This document shows, piece by piece, positions 1 through 8,180 of a stretch of DNA of 64,000 nucleotides. The DNA comes from Clostridiales bacterium (GTDB taxonomy: Bacteria > Bacillota > Clostridia > Oscillospirales > Oscillospiraceae): NCBI GenBank assembly GCA_004556205.1, contig SFIL01000016.1, positions 1 to 64,000 of the forward strand, written 5' to 3'. Within the stretch, counting starts at the first letter, position 1. Each line of letters starts with the position of its first letter. Both the position numbers and the translations under genes were made by a program. A model generated the notes under the pieces. That model did not search any database. It worked only from the letters and a program-made list of their open reading frames with translations, and was not told the origin of the DNA.

Positions 1-1202
1 ACGGTTTTTGTGCCCGGGCGGACAGTCACCTTGGCGGGGTAGTCGCTCTTATAACCAAGGAACACGCTGCCGCAGTAGATCTCTGCGTTGTCCGGCAGAT
101 TATAATAATACTCTGTCTCACCGATGTCACCCAGCGTGATCCTGGTGAGCGAGTTGGGAAAGGTGATCTGCGTCAGTGCCTCGCAGCCATTAAAGACACA
201 GTCCATACATTCGGTCAGGCCCTCCGGCAGAACGACGCTCGTCAGCGCCTCGCAGTCACGGAACGCACTGTAACCCAGCGTTTGCAGTCCCTCATGCAGC
301 GTAAGGGACTTGAGCGCCTTGCAGCCGGAGAAGGCATTGTCGCCGATCAGCGAAACGCTGCCCGGAATGTCCACTGTGGTCAGCGCCTCACAATCGTAAA
401 ATGCATAGCTTCCGATCTCCCGCACGCCGGACGGAATGGTGACGCCGGTGATGTCCGCGCCCCAGAACGCCTCTGCACCGATGGTCTTGACGGAATCGGG
501 AATGACGGGCGTTTTGCTTGTGCCCTTGTAGGCCAAAAGCTGCCCCTGCCAGACGAGAAAATCCGAGGCGCTGTCGTCATAGAGCCAGTTCTGGTACAGC
601 TTGTTCAGCTTTCCGGCAAAAGAACCGACGCCGTAGCCGATTCGTGCGCCGAACGCGCCGCCGTGCAGAAAGGTATTTTCGCCCTTGAACACGATGGACG
701 ACAGATTCGTGCAGGCGGCAAACGCGCCCTCGCCGATTTCCGTCACGCTCGCGGGAATCTCAACCTTTTGCAGATTGTAGTTGTTGAAGAACGCCCGCTC
801 GCCGATGGTTTTCAGACCTTCCGGCAGGACGATTTCGCGCAGCTCGGAATGCGTCTGATTGCTCCAATCATCGTCGTCATAGAAGGCATCGTCCGCAATA
901 TAGGTCACGGTATCCGGCAGAATGACCTTCGTCACAAATTTGTTAGGCGTACTGTAGCCCTCCACACTATGGAAGCTTTGGATGCCTACAACGGTATAGC
1001 CGTCAATGGAGGACGGTACCGTGACCTCCGCTTCATAGCCATAGTATGAAGTGATCTCGATGGTGTCACGGGTAACAAACCGATAAGTAAAGCCATAGTC
1101 GGGATCGTCCGGCAACGCTTCCTCTCCCACTGCCAATGTCATAGGCGCAAGCGACAGCACGAGGGAAAGGGCGAGCAGCATGGCAAGGATTTTTCGTTTC
1201 AT
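1..1202 (-). CDS. BspA-type leucine-rich-repeat surface protein (C-terminal part outside window)
   Basis: Open from an ATG at 1202 to the window edge, so only the N-terminal ~400 residues are visible. It starts with a Sec signal peptide (MKRKILAMLLALSLVLSLAP). After it come repeated ~23-residue units of the type 'IGEGAFAACTNLSSIVF', 'IPSGVREIGSYAFYDC' and 'ALTSVVLPEGLTE', the hallmark of TpLRR/BspA-like (LRR_5) repeats. Such proteins are exported and usually mediate adhesion or carbohydrate and protein binding at the cell surface. A purine-rich ribosome site (AAAGGACAGG) precedes the ATG. The anchor, if any, lies beyond the window. The product class is confident; the ligand is unknown. Confidence 0.85.
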   Translation of the reverse strand, partial: MKRKILAMLLALSLVLSLAPMTLAVGEEALPDDPDYGFTYRFVTRDTIEITSYYGYEAEVTVPSSIDGYTVVGIQSFHSVEGYSTPNKFVTKVILPDTVTYIADDAFYDDDDWSNQTHSELREIVLPEGLKTIGERAFFNNYNLQKVEIPASVTEIGEGAFAACTNLSSIVFKGENTFLHGGAFGARIGYGVGSFAGKLNKLYQNWLYDDSASDFLVWQGQLLAYKGTSKTPVIPDSVKTIGAEAFWGADITGVTIPSGVREIGSYAFYDCEALTTVDIPGSVSLIGDNAFSGCKALKSLTLHEGLQTLGYSAFRDCEALTSVVLPEGLTECMDCVFNGCEALTQITFPNSLTRITLGDIGETEYYYNLPDNAEIYCGSVFLGYKSDYPAKVTVRPGTKT

Positions 1203-1243
1203 TCTTTTCCTGTCCTTTCTAAAGATTGGGTTTACCTTAATTT

Positions 1244-1252
1244 ATTATAGCA
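1244..1252 (-). promoter_or_regulatory. Extended -10 promoter of the BspA-like gene
   Basis: On the minus strand the sequence reads TGCTATAAT, a perfect TGnTATAAT extended -10, 42 bases upstream of the ATG. The -35 region at the proper distance is poor, as is common for extended -10 promoters. Confidence 0.6.
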
Positions 1253-1277
1253 GTGCTTACCCTCATTTCCGTCACTT

Positions 1278-1310
1278 CTTTCCAAAATGTCATGCTGACA
1301 CTTTGGAAAG
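1278..1310. promoter_or_regulatory. Inverted repeat in a divergent promoter region (candidate operator)
   Basis: CTTTCCAAA (1278-1286) and TTTGGAAAG (1302-1310) form a perfect 9-bp dyad, with an inner GTCA/TGAC dyad. It sits just upstream of the BspA-like promoter and between the two divergent genes. It could bind the XRE protein encoded at 1533 or be a transcript hairpin. Confidence 0.45.
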
Positions 1311-1403
1311 GCGTTCGAAACAGCCATGCCGTTGCACAAGGTAATCCGATAAAAATCACCGTTGTCCGTTGACAAGCCACTATCTTTTTCAGCCCATTTG
1401 CGT

Positions 1404-1409
1404 TATAAT
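1404..1409 (+). promoter_or_regulatory. Probable -10 of the XRE gene
   Basis: TATAAT, about 125 bases upstream of the start at 1533. No good -35 at 17 bp (TATCTT at 1381-1386). A TTGACA at 1369 is 29 bp away, too far to be its partner. Confidence 0.4.
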
Positions 1410-1532
1410 ATTAGCAGTTGCTTTACAGGGAATACAGCAGTCAAAATGCCGCGCTTTCTCATAGCGCAGCCGTAAGACAGCACAAACAACCGAATCGCAG
1501 AAAAAGTTATAACCTGAGGTGGAGGGGATCGA

Positions 1533-3272
1533 ATGAACTTCAGCGAAAAGCTAAAGGATTATATGGAAATGCTGCAATGTACGGCAAAGGACTTAAGTGA
1601 CGCCTCCCAACTTTCACCCGCAACGGTAAGCCGTTACCGCAGCGGTGAGCGCGTCCCTGAGCCGAATAGCGACGCCTTTGACCGGCTTTGCAATGCGATT
1701 GTCCTGCTCTCAAAAAAAGGCAGTGCTGCCGCGCCGCTCAGCCGAGAGGTTGTTGTGGAAAGCTTCTTGTGCTGTTCGGACTTTATCGCTTCGGATCAAG
1801 AGCTGTTCCGTCAAAAACTGAACATGCTGATCTCCGTGCTGAAGATCAACCTATCCGGGCTGTGCCGCTGCACGAACTATGAAGCCTCCGCGCTGTTCCG
1901 CATTCGTAACGGTTCCCGTAAGCCCTCCGAGCCTGCCAAATTTGCGGCGGATATCGCCCGATATGTTGCCGAAACGACGGACAAATGTACGGAAAAAGAG
2001 AGCTTAGCCGGACTTTTGGGCTGTTCCGTCAACGAGCTTTCCGACCTCTCCGCCCGTTTTGAGAGAGTGCTCCATTGGTTGATCGACGGACGGAGTTGTC
2101 AAAGCGACAATATGGCAAGTTTTTTGGGAAAGCTGGACGATTTTAATTTAGATGAGTATATTCGCGCAATTCATTTTGACACACTGAAGGTACCGTCCGT
2201 TCCCTTTCAGCTTCCCACCTCCAAGACCTACCGAGGCTTGGATGAGATGATGGCAAGCGAGCTGGATTTCTTAAAGGCGACCGTCCTGTCAAAATCCCAA
2301 GCCTCCGTGATCATGTACAGCGATATGCCGATGGAGGAAATGGCAAAGGATCCGGATTTCCCGAAGCGCTGGATGTACGGCATGGCAATGCTGCTGAAAA
2401 AGGGGCTGCATTTGCATATGATCCATAATATTGACCGTCCGCTGCCGGAAATGATGTTGGGGCTTGAAAGCTGGATCCCGATGTATATGACAGGTCAAGT
2501 CTCTCCGTATTACCTGAAGAACACACAGAACGATGTGTTTCTGCATTTTTTGAAGGTTTCCGGCACAGCCGCGCTCACAGGCGAGGCAATTGCCGGCTGT
2601 CACAGCAAAGGAATGTACCATCTCACCAAGAGCAAGGAGGAGGTCTCCTATTATCGCAGCCGCGCGGAAGCCCTTCTCCAAAAGGCGCAGCCGCTGATGC
2701 ATATTTACCGCCAAAACGATAGCGAAGCGCTGCACGCCTTTTTGCGCGCCGATGCGGAGGTGCCGGGCAAACGAAGGAATCTCCGCTCCGCACCTCCTCT
2801 GTATACGATGCAGCCGCAGGCGTTGGAATCCCTCTTGCGCAGGCACGCCGTATCGGAAGCGGAATTACAGGATATTCTGCGTTATGCCGAAGCCCAACGG
2901 CAAATGGCGGAAAGAATATTACAATCGGAGATGATTGAGGATGAGATTCCTCTGATATCGGAGGAAGAATTTGCGCGTCACCCGATCATGCTCACGCTTT
3001 CCGGCATTTTCTATGAAGAGGATATTCCCTATACTTATGCGGAGTATCGCGCGCATCTATGCAGCACGGAACAATACGCCGCAATACACCCGAACTACCG
3101 TATTCGTAAAACCGCAGCGCACGCCTTCCGAAACCTACAGATCTCCCTGCACGAAGGAGAATGGGCCATGGTCTCCAAGAGCAAATCCCCTGCCATTCAC
3201 TTTGTCATCCATCACCCCAAGCTGCGCGAAGCAATCGAGTGTTTTCAGCCGCCCGTTGTCGAGGAAGGTTGA
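1533..3272 (+). CDS. Long XRE-family DNA-binding protein (579 aa)
   Basis: Residues ~5-60 look like a Cro/C1-type helix-turn-helix (…TAKDLSDASQLSPATVSRYR…). A second HTH-like stretch follows around residues 105-150 (…SGLCRCTNYEASALFRIRNG…), so the N-terminus may carry two DNA-binding modules. The remaining ~400 residues are soluble, helix-rich and unrecognised; no membrane segment or catalytic motif is visible. Start chosen at ATG 1533 behind GGAGGGG. It is divergent from the BspA-like gene, with a dyad between them, which makes that gene a possible target. Proteins of this length and build are common in Clostridia, but I know no characterised function. Confidence 0.7.
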   Translation: MNFSEKLKDYMEMLQCTAKDLSDASQLSPATVSRYRSGERVPEPNSDAFDRLCNAIVLLSKKGSAAAPLSREVVVESFLCCSDFIASDQELFRQKLNMLISVLKINLSGLCRCTNYEASALFRIRNGSRKPSEPAKFAADIARYVAETTDKCTEKESLAGLLGCSVNELSDLSARFERVLHWLIDGRSCQSDNMASFLGKLDDFNLDEYIRAIHFDTLKVPSVPFQLPTSKTYRGLDEMMASELDFLKATVLSKSQASVIMYSDMPMEEMAKDPDFPKRWMYGMAMLLKKGLHLHMIHNIDRPLPEMMLGLESWIPMYMTGQVSPYYLKNTQNDVFLHFLKVSGTAALTGEAIAGCHSKGMYHLTKSKEEVSYYRSRAEALLQKAQPLMHIYRQNDSEALHAFLRADAEVPGKRRNLRSAPPLYTMQPQALESLLRRHAVSEAELQDILRYAEAQRQMAERILQSEMIEDEIPLISEEEFARHPIMLTLSGIFYEEDIPYTYAEYRAHLCSTEQYAAIHPNYRIRKTAAHAFRNLQISLHEGEWAMVSKSKSPAIHFVIHHPKLREAIECFQPPVVEEG

Positions 3273-3500
3273 TAGCAGGGCGCAGCAACTATTGTACAAA
3301 CCTTCTCCGTAGCGGTGGACGACTCTGTCCACCCGTGTAAGAACTACCGACTGCATACAAGCTTGTTCGCCCGTACCGGCGGCACGCCGGTGCAGAAACC
3401 ACCGAGTGCATACAATTCTACAGTCTGAGATTGCCACACCCAGTGTGCGCACTGGGTGCGCAATGACAAATGAGGGTAGCCCCCATGTCGTGATAATATG
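3273..3500. repeat. Intergenic palindromic repeats between XRE gene and folA
   Basis: Holds GGTGGACGACTCTGTCCACC (3314-3333, hairpin related to the GGGGCGG…CCGCCCC family), a GCCGGTGC-type hairpin near 3375-3395, and a minus-strand copy of the 'CATTGCGA…GGCAATCTC' repeat at 3427-3470. No gene is visible. Confidence 0.6.
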
Positions 3501-3540
3501 AAGCGCCGCTCCTTCGGTCAGTCCAAAGGAAGCGGCGTTT
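3501..3540 (-). terminator. Terminator overlapping the folA 3' end
   Basis: AAGCGCCGCT…AGCGGCGTTT form a hairpin with small internal mismatches that includes the last codons of folA. Confidence 0.5.
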
Positions 3541-4024
3541 GGTTTACATAATCAATGTACTGAAAGCGTATCCCGTTTTCTTCCAATTTCTCCGATTGTT
3601 CGGCAATGTGCCAGTTTGGCAGTTCGTCGAGGTTCGGGAAAAAACGGTCAGCAGGAAGTCGGCACATCGTTTTTGTCACAAACGCACGGCGGCAATAGGG
3701 CAATAGTGCCTCATAGAGCGACGCGCCGCCGATCAGACAGACCTCGTCCGGCGGTACGTCTCTGATCGCCGCAAGCAGCGTCGATATAGAGGGAAACACC
3801 TCCGCGCCCTCGACGCGGTAGCTCGGGTCGCGCGACAGGATCAGATTACGCCGATGCGGAAGCGGACGGGAATACGGTAACGATTCGAGGGTTTTACGCC
3901 CCATAATGACGGTTTTCCCCTCCGTCAGCTTGCGGAAACGGCGCAGATCGGCAGAAATCGACACAAGCAGTCGGTTTTCCAGCCCGATCCCCCAATTCTC
4001 TGTAACATTGACAACAGCGTCCAT
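3518..4024 (-). CDS. folA: Dihydrofolate reductase
   Basis: 168 aa from the ATG at 4024, which has AAAGGAAG ahead of it; an in-frame upstream start at 4051 has no such site. Shows the family landmarks in order: NWGIG in the substrate loop (~10-14), MGRKTLESLP (~41-50) binding NADPH, and IGGASLYEALLP (~97-108). Reduces dihydrofolate to tetrahydrofolate with NADPH. It lies downstream of thyA on the same strand, the classical pairing, since ThyA consumes methylene-tetrahydrofolate and yields dihydrofolate. The 171-bp gap to thyA is filled with repeats, so co-transcription is plausible but not certain. Confidence 0.93.
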   Translation of the reverse strand: MDAVVNVTENWGIGLENRLLVSISADLRRFRKLTEGKTVIMGRKTLESLPYSRPLPHRRNLILSRDPSYRVEGAEVFPSISTLLAAIRDVPPDEVCLIGGASLYEALLPYCRRAFVTKTMCRLPADRFFPNLDELPNWHIAEQSEKLEENGIRFQYIDYVNQTPLPLD

Positions 4025-4085
4025 AATGCGCTTCCTTTCTGCAAACCTCAACAGGGGTTGCCAAACTTTTGTCCCTGATCGTTTG

Positions 4086-4120
4086 GATTGCCACGACCCC
4101 TTCGGAGTCTCGCAATGACA
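4086..4120 (-). repeat. Short CATTGCGA/GGCAATC palindromic repeat (minus orientation)
   Basis: GATTGCCACGACC…TCTCGCAATGACA; one of the family described at 4138. Confidence 0.6.
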
Positions 4121-4137
4121 CGGAAGACTGTCCGATT

Positions 4138-4180
4138 TGTCATTGCGAAGCCAGTGCGCACACTGGCTGTGGCAATCTCA
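4138..4180 (+). repeat. CATTGCGA…CAGTGCGCACACTG…GGCAATCTC repeat
   Basis: About 43 bp with outer arms TTGTCATTGCGA / (TG)GGCAATCTC and an inner palindrome CCAGTGCGCACACTGG. Near-identical copies occur at 3427, 7278 and 51321 and shortened ones elsewhere, always between genes, so this is an interspersed REP-like element. Confidence 0.7.
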
Positions 4181-4195
4181 TGCCGTCAGCCGGCA

Positions 4196-5026
4196 TCAGA
4201 CTGCGACGGGAATTTTCTCCCGAAATTCGTGATATTGATAGTTTTCAAGGCGGAAATCGTCTACGGTAAATTGATAAAAATCCTTCACTTTTTGGTTTAC
4301 ATAAAATTTTGGCGCAGGCAGCGGTTCGTTTTGCAGCATTTTCTCGACCAGCGGCACATGGCGGTCATAGATATGGCAGTCCGCAATCACGTGTACCAGC
4401 TCGCCTGCCTGCAGACCGCTGACCTGTGCGAGCATATGCACAAGCACGGCATACTGCACGACATTCCAGTTATTTGCCGTGAGCATATCCTGCGAACGCT
4501 GATTCAAGATGGCGTTGAGTGTGTTGCCGCTGACATTGAAGGTCATGGAATAGGCGCAGGGATAGAGCGCCATATCATGTAAATCCTCAAAATTATAGAG
4601 ATTCGTCAGAATTCTGCGGCTGGCAGGGTTGTTTTTTAGATCATACAGCACGCGGTCCACCTGATCGAATTCCCCCTCGGGATAGCGGTGCTTGACGCCG
4701 AGCTGATAGCCGTAGGCCTTGCCGATGGAGCCGTTCTCATCCGCCCAGCTGTCCCAGACATGACTGCCGAGGTCGCGGACATTGTTTGACTTCTTCTGCC
4801 AGATCCACAACAGCTCGTCCACGCAGGAGCGGAAGTAGGTACGGCGCAGGGTCATAATGGGGAATTCCTCGCGCAGATCATAGCGGTTCACAATGCCGAA
4901 GCACTTGACCGTGTGCGCGGGCGTGCCGTCCTGCCAGCGAGGACGCACGGCACGGTCGGTGTCCCAAACGCCCTCGGAAAGAATTTTTTCGCAGGTTTCG
5001 CGGTATAAAATATCCGCCTTGCTCAT
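4196..5026 (-). CDS. thyA: Thymidylate synthase
   Basis: 276 aa. The catalytic cysteine is C157 in YPCAY, preceded by a histidine-rich helix; the dUMP-binding RSQD is at 177-180, and the HVIADCHIYDRHV segment (dUMP hydroxyl-binding His/Tyr) lies near the C-terminus, with the C-terminal end reaching IPVAV. Converts dUMP to dTMP using methylene-tetrahydrofolate. YPC replaces the more usual PPC, a variant I regard as normal for clostridial members of the family. Probably transcribed with folA downstream. Confidence 0.95.
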   Translation of the reverse strand: MSKADILYRETCEKILSEGVWDTDRAVRPRWQDGTPAHTVKCFGIVNRYDLREEFPIMTLRRTYFRSCVDELLWIWQKKSNNVRDLGSHVWDSWADENGSIGKAYGYQLGVKHRYPEGEFDQVDRVLYDLKNNPASRRILTNLYNFEDLHDMALYPCAYSMTFNVSGNTLNAILNQRSQDMLTANNWNVVQYAVLVHMLAQVSGLQAGELVHVIADCHIYDRHVPLVEKMLQNEPLPAPKFYVNQKVKDFYQFTVDDFRLENYQYHEFREKIPVAV

Positions 5027-5084
5027 CTTGCCTCACCTCGGAAAAAGCATACCAAATTCCCCGTCGCTTGTCAACGGCAGAAAA

Positions 5085-5108
5085 CGGAGCGCCGTTCTCG
5101 GCGCTCCG
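5085..5108 (-). terminator. Rho-independent terminator of the zinc-ribbon gene
   Basis: CGGAGCGCCG-TTCT-CGGCGCTCCG; on the minus strand it is followed by TTTTCT. Confidence 0.75.
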
Positions 5109-5116
5109 CAAAGGTT

Positions 5117-5626
5117 TTACTTTCTCTTAATTTCCTGCAGCAGTTCGACGGTCTTTGCGGTGTTCATTGCGATGCTGCGCAGATTCGTCGCGTTATTCAG
5201 CGCGATCATGCCGCCTGCGACAACAATGAACGCAGTCAGAACACTGCTTAAGATGCACAGAATACCATACAGTTCGCCGTCGCGGTAATCAAACATCTTT
5301 ATGCCATACACCAAACCGGTAATGACGATACCGGCAAAAATGATCCAAAGGATCACGCGCATAAAGACGATCCAGCCCATACCCTTGCCGGTCTTGCCGC
5401 TGAATTCATAGCTCGGTGCAGCGGGCTGCTGGGGATAAACGGGCGGGACATAGCTCGGACTGACCGGCGGAGTGCCGATCGGTGCAGTGTAAGGCTGCTG
5501 CGCGGACGTATGCTGCTGAGTGTCCTGCGGCACGGCGTCACCTTTTGTCGAGGTGCCGCAGTAGGGGCAGAAAGCTTCTTCACCGTTAATGATCTTACCG
5601 CAGCCGCTACAGGGAATCATTTTCAT
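5117..5626 (-). CDS. Zinc-ribbon membrane protein of unknown function
   Basis: 169 aa from the ATG at 5626 (GAGGTAG ahead of it). The N-terminus is a zinc ribbon (CSGCG…CPYCG, ~6-25). A Pro/Gln/Thr-rich linker (~30-80) follows, then two hydrophobic segments (~88-115 and ~125-150) and a basic C-terminus ending EIKRK. This is the common 'zinc_ribbon_2 plus membrane' architecture of clostridial hypothetical proteins. It probably sits in the cytoplasmic membrane with the ribbon inside. No pathway can be inferred from the neighbours. Confidence 0.7.
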   Translation of the reverse strand: MKMIPCSGCGKIINGEEAFCPYCGTSTKGDAVPQDTQQHTSAQQPYTAPIGTPPVSPSYVPPVYPQQPAAPSYEFSGKTGKGMGWIVFMRVILWIIFAGIVITGLVYGIKMFDYRDGELYGILCILSSVLTAFIVVAGGMIALNNATNLRSIAMNTAKTVELLQEIKRK

Positions 5627-5770
5627 CGTTACTACCTCACTTTTTTTAATTTGGCTTTCCCTCATTTTTTATAATGTCCGAATTCCATGAAGAACGGCTG
5701 AAAAGACCATTGTTTTTGGAATTACACGGCAAAACCGTGCTGAACAAGCCGCAAGGCGGCTGATTCATTA

Positions 5771-5845
5771 GGGAGCCTCTGAACAAATCGGCGGCGCTCA
5801 GCGGATCTTTTGCCGACCGCTCTTACAGATTGATTCAGAGCTTCC
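5771..5845. mobile_element. MITE-like element, copy 1
   Basis: 75 bp with imperfect terminal inverted repeats: GGGAGCCTCTGAACAAATC on the left and GATTGATTCAGAGCTTCC on the right, flanked by TA-rich bases. Non-coding. Same family as 14237 and 16322. Confidence 0.55.
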
Positions 5846-6042
5846 TTAGACATTATAATTAAATTATAAGTATAAGAGGCAGTCCGTGTCAAGAGGTTGT
5901 TTTACCGTATTTCACCGTCTCGCGCGCAGCAGAGCTCCCTGCAGGCAGCCGTTTTTTTTCAAAAAATAACCCCCATGGGGGCTTAAAATGCGCGGTTTGG
6001 GCTGTTACAATGATGGCATACAAAGAAAGAGAGGTACAACTT
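5846..6042 (+). other. Leader region of the cobalt transport genes
   Basis: About 200 bp ahead of cbiMN. It contains an AT-rich stretch, a C-rich/G-rich small hairpin (ACCCCCATGGGGGC region, 5969-5983) and a TACAAT at 6006-6011. I looked for a cobalamin-riboswitch B12 box and did not see one. Confidence 0.35.
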
Positions 6043-7101
6043 ATGCACATGGCAGACGCGTTGTTGGCTCCTGCGGTCGCCGCGACAATGTATGTCGCCT
6101 CCGGCGTGACGGTCGGTGCCTCCGTCCGCTCGCTGCGGAAGGATGAAAACACCGCGAAGCTCCCCACAATGGCAGTCGCCTCGGCGCTTGTTTTTGCGGG
6201 ACAGATGATCAACTATACCATTCCCGGCACAGGCTCGTCGGGGCATCTCTGCGGCGGTATGCTGCTATCCGCCCTGCTCGGACCGCAGGCGGGATTTTTG
6301 TCCATGGTCGTCATTTTGGCGATCCAAGCGCTGTTCTTTGCCGACGGCGGCTTACTTGCCCTCGGCGCGAACTGTTGGAATATGGCGTTCTACGGCTGTT
6401 TTTTCGGCTATTACCTGATTTGGCGTCCGATCCTGCGCAGCAAATCCGGCTCAAGGGCGGCGACGCGCGTGAAGATCATTCTCGCTTCCATCCTCGGTTG
6501 TATCGTCACACTGCAGCTCGGTGCGTTTTCCGTCGTGCTGGAAACGACGCTCTCCGGCATTACGGAGCTGCCCTTCGGCGCGTTCGTCGGCGTTATGCAG
6601 CCCATCCATCTTGCCATCGGTCTGGTTGAGGGCTTGATCACCGCCGTCGTGCTGCTGTTCGTTTATGAGGCGCGTCCGGAGCTTCTGACGGAGGTCAACA
6701 CCGCCGAAGTCAAAAACAAGTGCTCACTCAAAACCACGCTGATCGTCTTGGCGGTCGCAGTCGCGGTCATCGGCGGCGGACTGAGCTTGCTCGCAAGCTC
6801 GAATCCCGACGGCTTGGAGTGGTCAATGTTCGGCAACGCCGAGGCGGGCTACAGTGAAAACATGGGACTTGACGAGGAGAACTACGGCGTCTCAGGCAAG
6901 GCGGCGGATACCGCTGCCGCGATTCAGGAAAAGACAGCCTTGATGCCGGACTACGCTTTTGCAAACAGCGACAGTCCCGCAGGCACAAGCACGGCCGGCT
7001 TGGTCGGCTCCGCCATTGTCGCAGGCACTGCCGCGCTGATCTGCCTTGTAGGCGGCTTCTTCCGAAAGAAAAAACGGGCTGCAAAAATCAAGAATTCATG
7101 A
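6043..7101 (+). CDS. cbiM: Cobalt ECF transporter substrate-binding component, CbiM-CbiN fusion
   Basis: 352 aa starting MHMADALLAP at 6043. An in-frame ATG at 6010 is rejected because AGAGAGG lies properly before 6043 and because this family binds Co/Ni through the free N-terminal Met-His. Residues 1-~215 are the multi-spanning CbiM/NikM domain. From ~225 there is a CbiN/NikN-like module: a hydrophobic segment, the NPDGLEW motif (~253-259), a periplasmic-type loop and a last transmembrane helix with a basic end. So the M and N subunits are fused. Works with CbiQ and CbiO encoded next to bring in cobalt for corrinoid synthesis; nickel cannot be excluded. Confidence 0.9.
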   Translation: MHMADALLAPAVAATMYVASGVTVGASVRSLRKDENTAKLPTMAVASALVFAGQMINYTIPGTGSSGHLCGGMLLSALLGPQAGFLSMVVILAIQALFFADGGLLALGANCWNMAFYGCFFGYYLIWRPILRSKSGSRAATRVKIILASILGCIVTLQLGAFSVVLETTLSGITELPFGAFVGVMQPIHLAIGLVEGLITAVVLLFVYEARPELLTEVNTAEVKNKCSLKTTLIVLAVAVAVIGGGLSLLASSNPDGLEWSMFGNAEAGYSENMGLDEENYGVSGKAADTAAAIQEKTALMPDYAFANSDSPAGTSTAGLVGSAIVAGTAALICLVGGFFRKKKRAAKIKNS

Positions 7102-7110
7102 TATACTGAC

Positions 7111-7133
7111 AGAGCCGTCCGCCGGACGGCTCT
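7111..7133 (+). terminator. Hairpin after cbiMN
   Basis: AGAGCCGTCC-GCC-GGACGGCTCT followed by a pyrimidine run with TTTTT. It may reduce read-through into cbiQ, which lies 240 bp further on. Confidence 0.65.
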
Positions 7134-7226
7134 GCTTTCCGTTTTTCTTGTAAGGCGGTGACATTTACCCGCAACCGCGCAGCGGCAGACAGTCAATTTT
7201 GTGCGTGCTTGGTAGTTCCTGCACAG

Positions 7227-7320
7227 GATTGCCGCGTCGCTGTGCTCCTCGCAATGACATAACAGGCTGCCCTAATTTGTCATTGCGAAACCAGTGCACA
7301 CACTGGTTGTGGCAATCTCG
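7227..7320. repeat. Two CATTGCGA-family repeats in opposite orientation
   Basis: A minus copy at 7227-7259 and a plus copy (with the CCAGTGCACACACTGG centre) at 7278-7320, inside the cobalt transport gene cluster. Confidence 0.65.
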
Positions 7321-7371
7321 TGAAAGCACTTTCTCCTGAAAAAGCAAAACGCAGATAAAGGAATCTAACTT

Positions 7372-8175
7372 ATGGACAAACTCTCTCACGCGCAGGCGGA
7401 GCTGCGGGAAATGGACGCCTTGGCTGCCGAAGCCTCCCCGCTGCACCGCCTGCACCCGCTGTGCAAGCTGCTTATTACGGCGGTCTATATTGTCACGCTT
7501 GTGTCCTTCCCCAAATACGCGCTGTTCCCACTCGCGGTGATGGCGCTGTTTCCCGTCGTGCTGTATCAAATTGCGGGGATTCCCATGCGGCTGTGCTTTC
7601 GCAAGTTGCGGTTTGTCCTGCCGCTCGTGTGCGCGGTCGGACTGATCAATCCTTTTTTGGATCACACGCCGCTGTTTTTGCTCGGCAATGTTACGGTCAC
7701 GGGCGGCATCGTCTCGATGCTGACGCTGATGGGCAAGGGCATCTTAGCCCTGACGGCGTCCTTCCTGCTGATTGCCACGACACCAATCGACTCGCTCTGC
7801 GCCGCTCTGCGGAAGCTGCATATCCCTGCGATTCTAACGACCCTGCTTCTCTTGACCTATCGCTATATCGGTCTGATGATAGAGGAGGTCTCCGTCATGT
7901 CGCAGGCGTATGCGCTGCGCGCGCCCGGGCAGAGGGGCATTCACATTTCGGCTTGGGGCTCTTTTTTGGGGCAGCTCCTGCTGCGGAGTATCGACCGCGC
8001 GACTGAGCTGTATCACGCCATGCTCCTGCGCGGCTTTCAGGGTAATTTCTTTTACGCCGAGGTACCGCCGTGCAAGCTGTCGGGCGCTGTCGCAACTGCT
8101 GCCTGCATCGCGGCAATTCTCTGCGCAAGATTTGTAGATATTACCGGGCTTTTGGGAAGCCTCTTTGTGAGGTGA
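7372..8175 (+). CDS. cbiQ: Cobalt ECF transporter transmembrane component CbiQ
   Basis: 267 aa with several hydrophobic helices and the conserved C-terminal cytoplasmic region. That region contains AYALRAPGQRG (~180-190) and the ATELYHAMLLRGF segment (~209-221), the coupling-helix motifs by which EcfT-type subunits grip the ATPase. Start ATG 7372 follows AAAGGAATC. Its stop lies 5 bp before cbiO, so the two are co-translated. Separated from cbiMN by a terminator-like hairpin and repeats. Confidence 0.92.
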   Translation: MDKLSHAQAELREMDALAAEASPLHRLHPLCKLLITAVYIVTLVSFPKYALFPLAVMALFPVVLYQIAGIPMRLCFRKLRFVLPLVCAVGLINPFLDHTPLFLLGNVTVTGGIVSMLTLMGKGILALTASFLLIATTPIDSLCAALRKLHIPAILTTLLLLTYRYIGLMIEEVSVMSQAYALRAPGQRGIHISAWGSFLGQLLLRSIDRATELYHAMLLRGFQGNFFYAEVPPCKLSGAVATAACIAAILCARFVDITGLLGSLFVR

Positions 8176-8180
8176 GCGGA

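Noticed and set aside
1369..1409. TTGACA at 1369 as the -35 for TATAAT at 1404
   Set aside because: The spacing is 29 bp; functional spacers are about 16-18.
5846..6042. Cobalamin or NiCo riboswitch before cbiMN
   Set aside because: No B12-box-like segment and no convincing four-way junction could be found by eye; a covariance-model scan would settle it.
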